A DNA stretch of 28,067 nucleotides from a virus, in IMG/VR virus record IMGVR_UViG_3300020578_000343, positions 1 through 28,067 of that record, one strand, 5' to 3'. Position 1 is the stretch's first letter, and each line of letters opens with the position of its first letter. The position numbers and the translations under genes were made by a program. Positions 14,981-20,643 of this stretch are shown here, in pieces. The notes beneath the pieces are model-generated. The model was not told the origin of the DNA. It ran no database searches and was given only the letters and a program-made list of their open reading frames with translations.

Positions 14981-15009
14981 TTGACATACATATTGCTCTA
15001 GCAGATAAT
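14981..15009 (+). promoter_or_regulatory. Second strong promoter of the tRNA cluster
   Basis: Perfect TTGACA (14981-14986), 17-bp spacer, GATAAT (15004-15009). It lies 20 bases downstream of promoter B without its own repeat array. The start point would be near 15016, about 250 bases before the first tRNA. Confidence 0.7.
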
Positions 15010-15015
15010 GCTAGG

Positions 15016-15266
15016 CCCTGAATAAGACATTGTGCTCTTGTTCAGTTGTTTAAAAATACGAATTCCAATTAGGTGCTTCGCGACCTGTCGGCGTTAGTTA
15101 GTCCTTTTTAGACCGACTAGAGTATTATACTCGGCTTGCTGTTCAGGTAGGCTTAATTGCGACCTTATTAGTTGGGTGTCCCGCCACCCCCTCGTTGTAG
15201 GTAGGCCAATTGTTGTCGGCCCGAACCGTTTTGTTGTTGTAACGGTGAAAAGCGTGGACCTTTTAT
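15016..15266 (+). other. Non-coding structured leader of the tRNA transcript
   Basis: About 250 bases with no supportable gene. Visible stem-loops: an 8-of-9-bp stem at 15095-15119 with loop CTTTTTA, GAGTA/TACTC at 15120-15132, and ACCGTT/AACGGT at 15225-15246. Short open frames on both strands here have no ribosome-binding site and run into tRNA genes. The role may be RNase processing or transcript protection; that is inference. Confidence 0.45.
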
Positions 15267-15350
15267 GCCCATGTGGCGGAATTGGTAGACGCAACGGTCT
15301 TAGAAGCCGTCGCCGAAAGCGTGGGGGTTCGAGTCCCTCCATGGGCACCA
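15267..15350 (+). tRNA. tRNA-Leu (UAG)
   Basis: Acceptor GCCCATG/CATGGGC, anticodon loop CTTAGAA in an ACGGT/GCCGT stem, long variable arm as expected for Leu, T-loop GGTTCGAGTCC and encoded ACCA end. First gene of the cluster. Confidence 0.93.
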
Positions 15351-15439
15351 ATTACAGACTGCTACCTGTTATCGTAGCAGCGTGGACTGTCACCACGGAG
15401 CATAGTGTGACGCCGGATTAGTAACCGGCACTTATTATT

Positions 15440-15515
15440 GGACCTGTCGTCTAGAGGCCTAGGACGTGGCCCTTTCACGGCCGTAACGCGAGTTCGAATC
15501 TCGCCAGGTTCACCA
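15440..15515 (+). tRNA. tRNA-Glu (UUC)
   Basis: Acceptor GGACCTG/CAGGTTC (one G-U pair), anticodon loop CTTTCAC reading UUC, T-arm with GAGTTCGAATCTC, encoded ACCA. Confidence 0.93.
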
Positions 15516-15521
15516 TATTAT

Positions 15522-15597
15522 GGATCGTTAGCTCAGCTGGTAGAGCATTTGACTCTTAATCAACAGGTCGTAGGTTCGAACCCTACACGGTCCACCA
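15522..15597 (+). tRNA. tRNA-Lys (CUU)
   Basis: Acceptor GGATCGT/ACGGTCC, D-arm GCTCAGCTGGTAGAGC, anticodon loop CTCTTAA giving CUU, T-loop TTCGAAC, encoded ACCA. Complements the UUU tRNA at 16345. Confidence 0.93.
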
Positions 15598-15605
15598 TTT
15601 TGTTT

Positions 15606-15679
15606 GCCGGATTGGTATAACGGAATTACAGCGGTCTCCAAAACCGTTAACGGGGGTTCGACTCCCTCATCCGGTGCCA
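15606..15679 (+). tRNA. tRNA-Trp (CCA)
   Basis: Acceptor GCCGGAT/ATCCGGT with a G-U first pair, anticodon loop CTCCAAA in a GCGGT/ACCGT stem, T-loop TTCGACT, discriminator G and encoded CCA. Confidence 0.9.
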
Positions 15680-15693
15680 TGCACATATATTAT

Positions 15694-15768
15694 TGGCGTG
15701 TAGATCAGCGGTAGATCAAGTGACTGTTAATCACTCTGTCGTAGGTTCGATCCCTACCACGCCAGCCA
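15694..15768 (+). tRNA. tRNA-Asn (GUU)
   Basis: Acceptor TGGCGTG/CACGCCA, anticodon loop CTGTTAA in an AGTGA/TCACT stem, T-loop TTCGATC, discriminator G and encoded CCA. Confidence 0.92.
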
Positions 15769-15771
15769 TCT

Positions 15772-15908
15772 TGATGTTGCGCGCGACATCCTTTCAGTGT
15801 AAGGGCTTATCCGTTTCGGTAACACTGATCGAATTATGAGGGCGAACGGATTGCAACCTTGCTGTGTGGGGGTAAGGATTAAGACAAACCTTGAATGGTA
15901 GCCCACAC
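15772..15908 (+). other. Structured spacer between tRNA-Asn and tRNA-Ala
   Basis: No gene seen. The spacer holds several inverted repeats: GATGT/ACATC around 15772-15789, CAGTGT/ACACTG starting near 15796, an ATCCGTTTCG segment complementary to CGAACGGAT about 40 bases later, and GTGTGGG (15864-15870) with CCCACAC (15902-15908) enclosing AAGG/CCTT. It may be a processed leader or an unrecognised RNA. Confidence 0.35.
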
Positions 15909-15915
15909 CTTATTT

Positions 15916-15990
15916 GGGGGATTAGTGCTAATGGGAACACGCTGCGTTTGCATCGCAGAGTTGAGAGTTCGATTCTCTCATCCTCCACCA
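15916..15990 (+). tRNA. tRNA-Ala (UGC)
   Basis: Acceptor GGGGGAT/ATCCTCC (one G-U), anticodon loop TTTGCAT in a CTGCG/CGCAG stem, T-loop TTCGATT, encoded ACCA. The third acceptor pair is G-U, adjacent to the usual Ala identity position. Confidence 0.88.
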
Positions 15991-15996
15991 ATTTTC

Positions 15997-16071
15997 GCAG
16001 GATGTGGCAAGCAGTAATGTGTTGCCTCCATCGGATGCCTGGAGTGAGCAATCCCAACTATCCCATCCTGC
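15997..16071 (+). ncRNA. tRNA-sized structured RNA candidate, not a canonical tRNA
   Basis: Ends pair perfectly: GCAGGATG (15997-16004) with CATCCTGC (16064-16071). Inside are GGCAA/TTGCC (16006-16010 with 16022-16026) and TCCA/TGGA (16027-16030 with 16040-16043, 9-base loop TCGGATGCC). The total is 75 bases between two tRNA genes, with D-like and anticodon-like arms. There is no GTTCRANNC T-loop and no CCA. It could be a decayed tRNA or a new small RNA. Confidence 0.35.
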
Positions 16072-16079
16072 ACTTATTT

Positions 16080-16150
16080 TGAGGAGTCGTCTAACGGCAG
16101 GACAGCAGGTTTTGATCCTGCTTATCGTGGTTCGAATCCATGCTCCTCAA
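16080..16150 (+). tRNA. tRNA-Gln (UUG), CCA not encoded
   Basis: Acceptor TGAGGAG/CTCCTCA, anticodon loop TTTTGAT in a GCAGG/CCTGC stem, T-loop TTCGAAT. After discriminator A the DNA reads CAA, not CCA. It is the only one of the 24 tRNA genes here without the encoded end, so it needs a CCA-adding enzyme. Confidence 0.9.
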
Positions 16151-16161
16151 CAAAACAATGT

Positions 16162-16247
16162 GGGCAAGCGGTGAAGTTGGAGAGTCACAACAGACTGTAA
16201 ATCTGTCGCCTTAGGCTGAGTAGGTTCGAATCCTTCCTTTCCCACCA
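16162..16247 (+). tRNA. tRNA-Tyr (GUA)
   Basis: Acceptor GGGCAAG/CTTTCCC with one C-T mismatch at the fourth pair, anticodon loop CTGTAAA, long variable arm around GCCTTAGGC as expected for bacterial Tyr, T-loop TTCGAAT, encoded ACCA. Confidence 0.9.
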
Positions 16248-16257
16248 TAATATTTCA

Positions 16258-16334
16258 GGCCCGTTAGTTCAGTTGGTTAGAACGCATGCCTGTCACGCAT
16301 GAGGCCACCGGTTCAAGTCCGGTACGGGTCGCCA
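16258..16334 (+). tRNA. tRNA-Asp (GUC)
   Basis: Acceptor GGCCCGT/ACGGGTC, anticodon loop CTGTCAC in a CATGC/GCATG stem, T-loop TTCAAGT, discriminator G and encoded CCA. Confidence 0.93.
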
Positions 16335-16344
16335 TTTTAATTCT

Positions 16345-16420
16345 GGGACCTTAGCTCAGCTGGTAGAGCAGTAGACTTTTAATCTATTGGTCAGGAGTTC
16401 GACTCTCCTAGGTCCTACCA
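16345..16420 (+). tRNA. tRNA-Lys (UUU)
   Basis: Acceptor GGGACCT/AGGTCCT, anticodon loop CTTTTAA in a TAGA/TCTA stem, T-loop TTCGACT, encoded ACCA. Confidence 0.93.
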
Positions 16421-16421
16421 C

Positions 16422-16450
16422 TTTACTTTCCACCATAGATATAGTATAGT
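16422..16450 (+). promoter_or_regulatory. Internal promoter before tRNA-Pro
   Basis: TTTACT (16422-16427), 17-bp spacer, TATAGT (16445-16450). The expected start lies directly at the tRNA-Pro 5' end (16459). It would boost the second half of the first tRNA block. Confidence 0.45.
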
Positions 16451-16458
16451 ATACAAAT

Positions 16459-16535
16459 CGGATATTAGCACAGTCTGGTAGTGCACCTGCTTTGGGAGCA
16501 GGGGGTCGCAAGTTCGAATCTTGCATATCCGACCA
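16459..16535 (+). tRNA. tRNA-Pro (UGG)
   Basis: Acceptor CGGATAT/ATATCCG with the C1-G72 pair typical of Pro, anticodon loop TTTGGGA in a CCTGC/GCAGG stem, T-loop TTCGAAT, encoded ACCA. Confidence 0.93.
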
Positions 16536-16539
16536 TTTT

Positions 16540-16624
16540 GCGACTGTGGTGGAATCGGTATACACAACAGACTTAAAATCTGTCGGCGTTAGCCATGTCG
16601 GTTCAAGTCCGACCAGTCGCACCA
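16540..16624 (+). tRNA. tRNA-Leu (UAA)
   Basis: Acceptor GCGACTG/CAGTCGC, anticodon loop CTTAAAA in an ACAGA/TCTGT stem, long variable arm, T-loop TTCAAGT, encoded ACCA. Confidence 0.93.
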
Positions 16625-16630
16625 GTTGCT

Positions 16631-16707
16631 GGCTCCGTAGCTCAGTGGATTAGAGCAACAGCCTTCTAAGCTGTGGGTCGCTGGTTCGAATCCAGCCGGG
16701 GTCGCCA
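16631..16707 (+). tRNA. tRNA-Arg (UCU)
   Basis: Acceptor GGCTCCG/CGGGGTC, anticodon loop CTTCTAA in an ACAGC/GCTGT stem, T-loop TTCGAAT, discriminator G and encoded CCA. It reads AGA, the arginine codon favoured by these A+T-rich genes. Confidence 0.93.
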
Positions 16708-16732
16708 ATTTGGGATAAAAAAGGATAAAAAT

Positions 16733-17089
16733 ATGAATGTAATTACAACACAACTTATCTACGGTTCTTTATTTGCCTTAGCTTGTATTATAATGGTCTA
16801 TACGGCTGTTGGGTGGAAGTCAATTAAAGACTGCTACTTAAACCTATTTCAAAAACAATACTGGACAGACTACAACATTGTTGAGTTTGCTAGTTGGTTA
16901 ACTAAGGCGGTAGTTATCATACCGGGTTTAATTTTTGGTCTACAGTATTGGTGGTTATACATATTTACATTAATAACTAGTATTGGTCTCATCTGGGCTA
17001 GCAATAAAAAGCTGCTTCCAACATTGGTTGGATTCAATACGATCTGGGTGTGGCTATCATGTATGGCTTTAATAGGACATTTCTTATGA
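16733..17089 (+). CDS. Multi-pass membrane protein of unknown function
   Basis: 118 residues from the ATG at 16733 (AAGGAT upstream). Hydrophobic spans are at about 8-28 (LIYGSLFALACIIMVYTAV), 60-92 (two adjoining helices, VVIIPGLIFGLQYWWLYIF and onward) and 95-118 (TIWVWLSCMALIGHFL). It is therefore probably a four-helix inner-membrane protein with many tryptophans. No family recognised. It lies between tRNA-Arg and the halogenase gene and overlaps the latter by four bases (ATGA), so the two are co-translated; a shared role is possible but unproven. Confidence 0.7.
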   Translation: MNVITTQLIYGSLFALACIIMVYTAVGWKSIKDCYLNLFQKQYWTDYNIVEFASWLTKAVVIIPGLIFGLQYWWLYIFTLITSIGLIWASNKKLLPTLVGFNTIWVWLSCMALIGHFL

Positions 17090-18288
17090 CAAAAAGAATA
17101 GCAATTATTGGTGCAGGAACAGCTGGCGCAATATCAGCTGGCTTTTTTGCTCATGAACACCACTTTAAAGAAAATGCAGAAGTAACGTGGTATGCTGACT
17201 CAAGCATTCCTACCCAAGCTGTCGGCGAGGGGTCAAATCTTATTGTGCCTAGACAACTTCTTAACGTATTAAATTTTAGGTACGAAGACCTCAAAGAGGT
17301 TAATGGAACATTTAAGTCAGGTATTGCAAAGTACAATTGGGGTAAAGAAAATTCTTATTACTTCCATGACTTTTCACCTCCAGCTGTTGGTTACCACTTT
17401 AATGCCGTTAAGTTGCAGCAATATATTGCCAAGCGTCTTGAAGGTAAGGTACGAATGATTGATCAGAACGTAAAGGCTAGCGATATTGATGCTGATTACA
17501 TAATTGATTGTTCTGGTCGTCCAAAAAGTCTGGATGATAACTTTTACGAATCCAGAAATATTCCTGTGAACTCAGTTCATGTTACTCAATGCTTTTGGGA
17601 TTTTCCGAGATTCCAACACACGCTGACCATTGCAAGACCTTATGGTTGGGTGTTTGGCATTCCTCTCCAAAACAGATGTGCAATTGGCTATCTCTATAAC
17701 AATAAAATTAACACTCTTGATGAAATCAAAGAGGATGTAAAAAATGTATTTAAAGAGTTTGCCTTAACGCCCAGTGATACGACAAATACATTTTCATTTT
17801 ACTCTTATTGCCGCCGACAAAATTTTATAGGTAATATTGCATACAACGGTAACGCATCTTTTTTCACTGAACCACTTGAAGCAACTACAATTGGAAACAT
17901 GATGCTTATCAATAGAGACATGCTTGGTGTGATTACTGGTGTTACGAGTCTAGAGAAAGCGAATAAAAATTATCTGTTTATGAACCAAGGCTCGATTGAT
18001 ATGATATGCCTACATTATTTTGCTGGCTCGGCTTTTGATACAGAATTTTGGCAGCATGCTAAGACGCTTGCTGTAAACCAGCTTACACAGGCCGCTCGCA
18101 ATGGTCCATTTAGAAATATATGCTTAGAAGCAATTAAGCAGCTTAGTGCCAACGCCAAGTATAATAAAATGCTTACCCTCAAAAAGGGAGAATACGGCAC
18201 ATGGTCAGTCGCTAGTTATGCAACTAACATTAACGGACTTGGTATAGCTAGTCAGTTAGCAGATTTTTTACATCAGAATAGTCGTTGA
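17086..18288 (+). CDS. Flavin-dependent (tryptophan-type) halogenase
   Basis: 400 residues. The FAD-binding motif G9-A-G11-T-A-G14 (IAIIGAGTAGAISA) and AVGEGSNLIVP (45-55) are present, as is the catalytic-lysine segment TFKSGI (K77) and the TEPLEATTI stretch (261-269) with conserved acidic residues. These are the hallmarks of PrnA-like halogenases, which use FADH2, O2 and halide. The WxWxIP signature is altered to W188-V-F-G-I-P. A cyanophage halogenase of this group (VirX1) has been reported to iodinate many substrates, so the substrate need not be tryptophan. A flavin reductase is not visible in the window. Confidence 0.85.
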   Translation: MTKRIAIIGAGTAGAISAGFFAHEHHFKENAEVTWYADSSIPTQAVGEGSNLIVPRQLLNVLNFRYEDLKEVNGTFKSGIAKYNWGKENSYYFHDFSPPAVGYHFNAVKLQQYIAKRLEGKVRMIDQNVKASDIDADYIIDCSGRPKSLDDNFYESRNIPVNSVHVTQCFWDFPRFQHTLTIARPYGWVFGIPLQNRCAIGYLYNNKINTLDEIKEDVKNVFKEFALTPSDTTNTFSFYSYCRRQNFIGNIAYNGNASFFTEPLEATTIGNMMLINRDMLGVITGVTSLEKANKNYLFMNQGSIDMICLHYFAGSAFDTEFWQHAKTLAVNQLTQAARNGPFRNICLEAIKQLSANAKYNKMLTLKKGEYGTWSVASYATNINGLGIASQLADFLHQNSR

Positions 18289-18313
18289 CTATTTTTGCTG
18301 TACATTGTAACAT
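18285..18313 (+). promoter_or_regulatory. Promoter before tRNA-Thr
   Basis: TTGACT (18285-18290) overlaps the halogenase stop TGA; 17-bp spacer; TAACAT (18308-18313) as a moderate -10. The start would fall just at the tRNA-Thr gene (18322). Confidence 0.4.
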
Positions 18314-18321
18314 ACATATAC

Positions 18322-18397
18322 GCCCTTGTAGCTCAGCTGGTAGAGCGCCTGATTTGTAATCAGGATGTCGGCGGTTCGATTCCGTCCGGGGGCACCA
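18322..18397 (+). tRNA. tRNA-Thr (UGU)
   Basis: Acceptor GCCCTTG/CGGGGGC (two G-U pairs), anticodon loop TTTGTAA in a CCTGA/TCAGG stem, T-loop TTCGATT, encoded ACCA. Confidence 0.92.
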
Positions 18398-18413
18398 TTT
18401 CAATGAGGTTATT

Positions 18414-18617
18414 ATGAATAACAGTTTACTAAAGGAAGTGTGGCGAACAGCTGAGAACGCTAGAGACCCAAACCTTACTGGGTTTGTTAACTGGCCATAT
18501 AAGCAACAGCTTTATCTTGCTCAGAAAGAAATTGAAAAACAACTTGCCCAGTGCTCAACATTTGTTGGTGAAGAAGAATGGTTAGCAGAGATGAGAGCTG
18601 AAGGAAAGGTATTATAA
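18414..18617 (+). CDS. Small protein of unknown function
   Basis: 67 residues, start supported by TGAGG. It is helical and amphipathic (LLKEVWRTAENARD, YLAQKEIEKQLAQCS, EEEWLAEMRAEGKVL), without cysteine pairs or membrane spans. It lies alone between tRNA-Thr and a structured spacer. No family recognised. Confidence 0.6.
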   Translation: MNNSLLKEVWRTAENARDPNLTGFVNWPYKQQLYLAQKEIEKQLAQCSTFVGEEEWLAEMRAEGKVL

Positions 18618-18626
18618 ATAAGCAAC

Positions 18627-18678
18627 CAGCCGCCCTACCTTTCGGTGTAAGGTTTGTCGCATAGCGATGGCTGTTTTT
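18627..18678 (+). other. Branched stem-loop with T-run
   Basis: CAGCC (18627-18631) pairs with GGCTG (18669-18673), enclosing small hairpins including TCGC-ATA-GCGA, and is followed by TTTTT. It could act as a terminator after the 18414 gene or be a structured RNA before the next tRNA. Confidence 0.35.
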
Positions 18679-18741
18679 CGTAAATAAGGAATCTAGGGCA
18701 CAGTGCGCAATGTGTGGCGATAGATAAACCGAGACTTTTAT

Positions 18742-18816
18742 TGCGGAGTAGAGAAGTAGAATCTCGTCAGCCTCATAAGCTGAAGACCGGTGGTGCGAAT
18801 CCATCCTCCGCTACCA
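18742..18816 (+). tRNA. tRNA-Met (CAU), initiator-like
   Basis: Acceptor T1 to G7 pairs with C66 to C71, leaving 1-72 as an unpaired T-T. The D-stem GAGA/TCTC has A11-T24; both are marks of bacterial initiator tRNA. The anticodon loop is CTCATAA, but its stem (TCAGC/GCTGA) lacks the three G-C pairs of classical initiators. The T-loop reads TGCGAAT with G at position 55. ACCA is encoded. Confidence 0.85.
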
Positions 18817-18825
18817 ACTTTAATT

Positions 18826-19098
18826 ATGACATTAGATCAATTCAATAGCCTATTTCCTATCATAGCTAGTGTTGCTGTGATAATGAACATTCATAGACTC
18901 TACAGAGATAAAATTGTAAAGGGTATTCATCCCTTTAGCCCTCTCATAGGGTATACTGGTCAAATCTCAGGAACAATCCTTCTATACTCACTTGGTCAAT
19001 ACTATTCCGCGGCAGCTGGTGCCTGGTATACACTGTTGTCTTTCACATGGTATTCGATGATGATATACTATAACTTTTATAGAAAGACGCCCGGTTAG
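18826..19098 (+). CDS. Small membrane protein of unknown function
   Basis: 90 residues from the ATG at 18826; an upstream in-frame start lies in the tRNA gene and was rejected. Three hydrophobic spans are seen: LFPIIASVAVIMNI (about 8-21), SPLIGYTGQISGTILLYSLG (about 38-57) and AGAWYTLLSFTWYSMMIYY (about 65-84). The stop TAG is at bases 8-10 of the tRNA-Val gene, so the last three codons are also the tRNA's acceptor strand. No family recognised. Confidence 0.65.
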   Translation: MTLDQFNSLFPIIASVAVIMNIHRLYRDKIVKGIHPFSPLIGYTGQISGTILLYSLGQYYSAAAGAWYTLLSFTWYSMMIYYNFYRKTPG

Positions 19099-19164
19099 CT
19101 CAGCTGGTAGAGCGCCGCCTTTACACGGCGATTGTCGGCGGTTCGATCCCGTCACCGGGTACCA
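19089..19164 (+). tRNA. tRNA-Val (UAC)
   Basis: Acceptor GCCCGGT/ACCGGGT, D-arm GCTCAGCTGGTAGAGC, anticodon loop TTTACAC, T-loop TTCGATC, encoded ACCA. The anticodon stem has four of five pairs. The 5' end overlaps the preceding gene by ten bases. Confidence 0.9.
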
Positions 19165-19192
19165 ATTAGCCTCGTACTGTTCAGGCAAGTGG

Positions 19193-19240
19193 GGCAAAGG
19201 CCGGAGACTCGCGGCGCCAAGCACGAAAAAGGCCTTGGCC
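19193..19240 (+). other. Stem-loop in spacer before tRNA-Ser(GCU)
   Basis: GGC-A-AAGGCC (19193-19202) pairs with GGCCTT-G-GCC (19231-19240) in a nine-pair stem with one mismatch. The spacer 19165-19261 holds no gene. It may guide processing of the tRNA precursor. Confidence 0.4.
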
Positions 19241-19261
19241 AACATGAGTCCTTGTTTTACT

Positions 19262-19349
19262 GGAAGGTTGCTAGAGAGGCCTATTAGCGCTCTTTGCTAA
19301 AGAGATGGATGTAAAAGTCACGTAGGTTCGAATCCTACACCTTCCGCCA
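19262..19349 (+). tRNA. tRNA-Ser (GCU)
   Basis: Acceptor GGAAGGT/ACCTTCC, anticodon loop TTGCTAA, long variable arm as required for Ser, T-loop TTCGAAT, discriminator G and encoded CCA. Confidence 0.9.
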
Positions 19350-19364
19350 CTATGTGAGGTTTAT

Positions 19365-19646
19365 ATGCCAATAGATATTCCAGAATCAGAAATTGTTTAT
19401 GTTATGGAAGGTGAACAGCAAAACGAGGGAATGGTTTTCCTCAAAGCCGATTGCCCAACAAAACATTTAGGTCAGTTTGTGTATGCAGTTGTTGATGGTA
19501 TGGTGATTCGCAAGGGTTGCTATAAATCAAAACAACAAAATGGTCAGCAGACTTTGAGTGTTATATGGTTCGAAGAAAACATTAAGGATGAAAAGGCACC
19601 AGAGATCGAACGTGTGCCTGTACTCCCTGATCCAGTTATAATTTAG
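19365..19646 (+). CDS. Small protein of unknown function
   Basis: 93 residues, start supported by TGAGG. Beta-rich (ESEIVYVMEGEQQNEGMVFL, GQFVYAVVDGMVIRKG, TLSVIWFEENI) with a proline-rich acidic C-terminus (VPVLPDPVII). Two cysteines only. Its stop codon TAG overlaps the first two bases of the following tRNA gene. No family recognised. Confidence 0.65.
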   Translation: MPIDIPESEIVYVMEGEQQNEGMVFLKADCPTKHLGQFVYAVVDGMVIRKGCYKSKQQNGQQTLSVIWFEENIKDEKAPEIERVPVLPDPVII

Positions 19647-19720
19647 CAACGTAGCATAGTGGCTAATGCACTTCCTTCATACGGAATTTATCGTCAGTTC
19701 GAGTCTGACCGTTGCTACCA
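19645..19720 (+). tRNA. tRNA with CAU anticodon: elongator Met or Ile2
   Basis: Acceptor AGCAACG/CGTTGCT beginning A1-T72, D-arm GCAT/ATGC with C11-G24 (elongator type), anticodon loop TTCATAC in a CTTCC/GGAAT stem, T-loop TTCGAGT, encoded ACCA. It could decode AUG, or AUA if the C34 is converted to lysidine. Frequent ATA codons in the window make the second option real. Confidence 0.88.
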
Positions 19721-19721
19721 T

Positions 19722-19796
19722 GTTGCGGTGGCAGAAAAGTTATGCAAGAGTCTGCAAAACTCTTTTATGCTGGTGCGAGTCCAGTCCGCAACTCCA
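19722..19796 (+). tRNA. tRNA-Cys (GCA), T-loop with G55
   Basis: Acceptor GTTGCGG/CCGCAAC, discriminator T as usual for Cys, anticodon loop CTGCAAA in an AGAGT/ACTCT stem, encoded CCA. The T-loop reads TGCGAGT: G at position 55, where nearly all tRNAs have U. The initiator-like tRNA at 18742 has the same change. Confidence 0.9.
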
Positions 19797-19801
19797 ACAA
19801 C

Positions 19802-19879
19802 GCGGGTAGATTAGGACAAGGGGCGTCCAGCAGCCTTCCAAGCTGATAATGCGGAGTTCGACTCTCCCTACCCGCTCCA
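19802..19879 (+). tRNA. tRNA-Gly (UCC), unusual D-arm
   Basis: Acceptor GCGGGTA/TACCCGC, anticodon loop CTTCCAA, T-loop TTCGACT, discriminator T and encoded CCA. The D-arm pairs only as GGAC/GTCC after a five-base linker GATTA instead of two bases, and the first T-stem pair is C-C. Confidence 0.8.
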
Positions 19880-19883
19880 CTAT

Positions 19884-19960
19884 GTGACCGTTGTCAAGTG
19901 GTCTAAGACCCTGGGTTGTGATCCCAGTATACGTTGGTTCGAATCCAACCGGTCACCCCA
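19884..19960 (+). tRNA. tRNA-His (GUG)
   Basis: Acceptor GTGACCG/CGGTCAC, anticodon loop TTGTGAT in a CTGGG/CCCAG stem, C73 then encoded CCA. The base before G1 is T, so the G-1 that normally pairs with C73 in tRNA-His is not encoded. Confidence 0.9.
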
Positions 19961-19971
19961 TATACATATAA

Positions 19972-20047
19972 GGGACAATAGCTCAGTTGGTAGAGCAAAG
20001 TGTTGATAACGCTTAGGTCCATGGTTCGAGCCCATGTTGTCCCACCA
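19972..20047 (+). tRNA. tRNA-Ile (GAU)
   Basis: Acceptor GGGACAA/TTGTCCC, anticodon loop TTGATAA in an AAGTG/CGCTT stem, T-loop TTCGAGC, encoded ACCA. Confidence 0.92.
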
Positions 20048-20061
20048 TCTTCGAGGTTACT

Positions 20062-20643
20062 ATGGCATACTTACCTGAATACTTAGACTTTGTTATGGAC
20101 TCAATCAATCTTGAGTACTATAACCCAGCTGGCCTTTCTATGTTTGAACTTGGCAATCAAAGATTTATTGGTGGTCAGTACACAACCGGTAAAGAATACT
20201 TCAAACACATTGGTATGAAACATACCTCTGTTGATATTAACGGAGAAGATGGAGCACTGCCTTTAGATTTAACAAAGCCAGAACTTTTTTATGACTTTAG
20301 ATGTGAGTATGATGTGCTGACTAACCTTGGTACTACAGAACATGTTGAACCAATTGCTAACCAGTATGAATGCTTCTCTATTATCCACGATGTGGTAAGG
20401 GCTGGCGGTATTATGATCCACATGGTACCTGATGTGGAAGAACTGGATAACTCCGGTGCCTGGCGTGACCATTGTAGGATATACTATAGGAAGGAATTCT
20501 TTACTAAATTGGCTGAGCATTGCAACTACACAATGCTTGAGGATAAAGTAATCTTTGGATTGAGGTCTGTTGTCCTTCGGAAGGAAACTGCAAGAGCATT
20601 TACAACAAATAGAGAAATATTTAAATCAATTGAGGCTCGATGA
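20062..20643 (+). CDS. SAM-dependent methyltransferase-like protein
   Basis: 193 residues. A Rossmann methyltransferase pattern can be followed: LSMFELGNQRFIGG (motif I region, about 25-38, without a standard GxGxG), TSVDINGEDGALPLDL (motif II and III, about 55-70), YDVLTNLGTTEHV (motif IV, about 83-95) and VRAGGIMIHMVPD (about 111-123). The family often methylates small molecules or sugars. CGAGG upstream supports the start. It is coupled by overlap to the first of three 2OG oxygenases, so they may act on a shared product. Confidence 0.65.
   Translation: MAYLPEYLDFVMDSINLEYYNPAGLSMFELGNQRFIGGQYTTGKEYFKHIGMKHTSVDINGEDGALPLDLTKPELFYDFRCEYDVLTNLGTTEHVEPIANQYECFSIIHDVVRAGGIMIHMVPDVEELDNSGAWRDHCRIYYRKEFFTKLAEHCNYTMLEDKVIFGLRSVVLRKETARAFTTNREIFKSIEAR

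Noticed and set aside
15769-15915. A hidden tRNA-Phe in the spacer
   Set aside because: A TTGAATG stretch gives a GAA triplet, but no anticodon stem, T-loop or CCA fits, and position 37 is T.
15094-16622. Open frames on both strands across the first tRNA block (for example 15094-15351 minus, 15176-15421 plus, 16356-16622 minus)
   Set aside because: They run through tRNA genes, have no ribosome-binding sites and give peptides typical of translated tRNA.
18612-18620. TATAAATA, the T4-type late promoter sequence
   Set aside because: A single 8-base match in A+T-rich DNA, over 100 bases from the next genes; not enough to call a late promoter, although a gp33-like factor is present.
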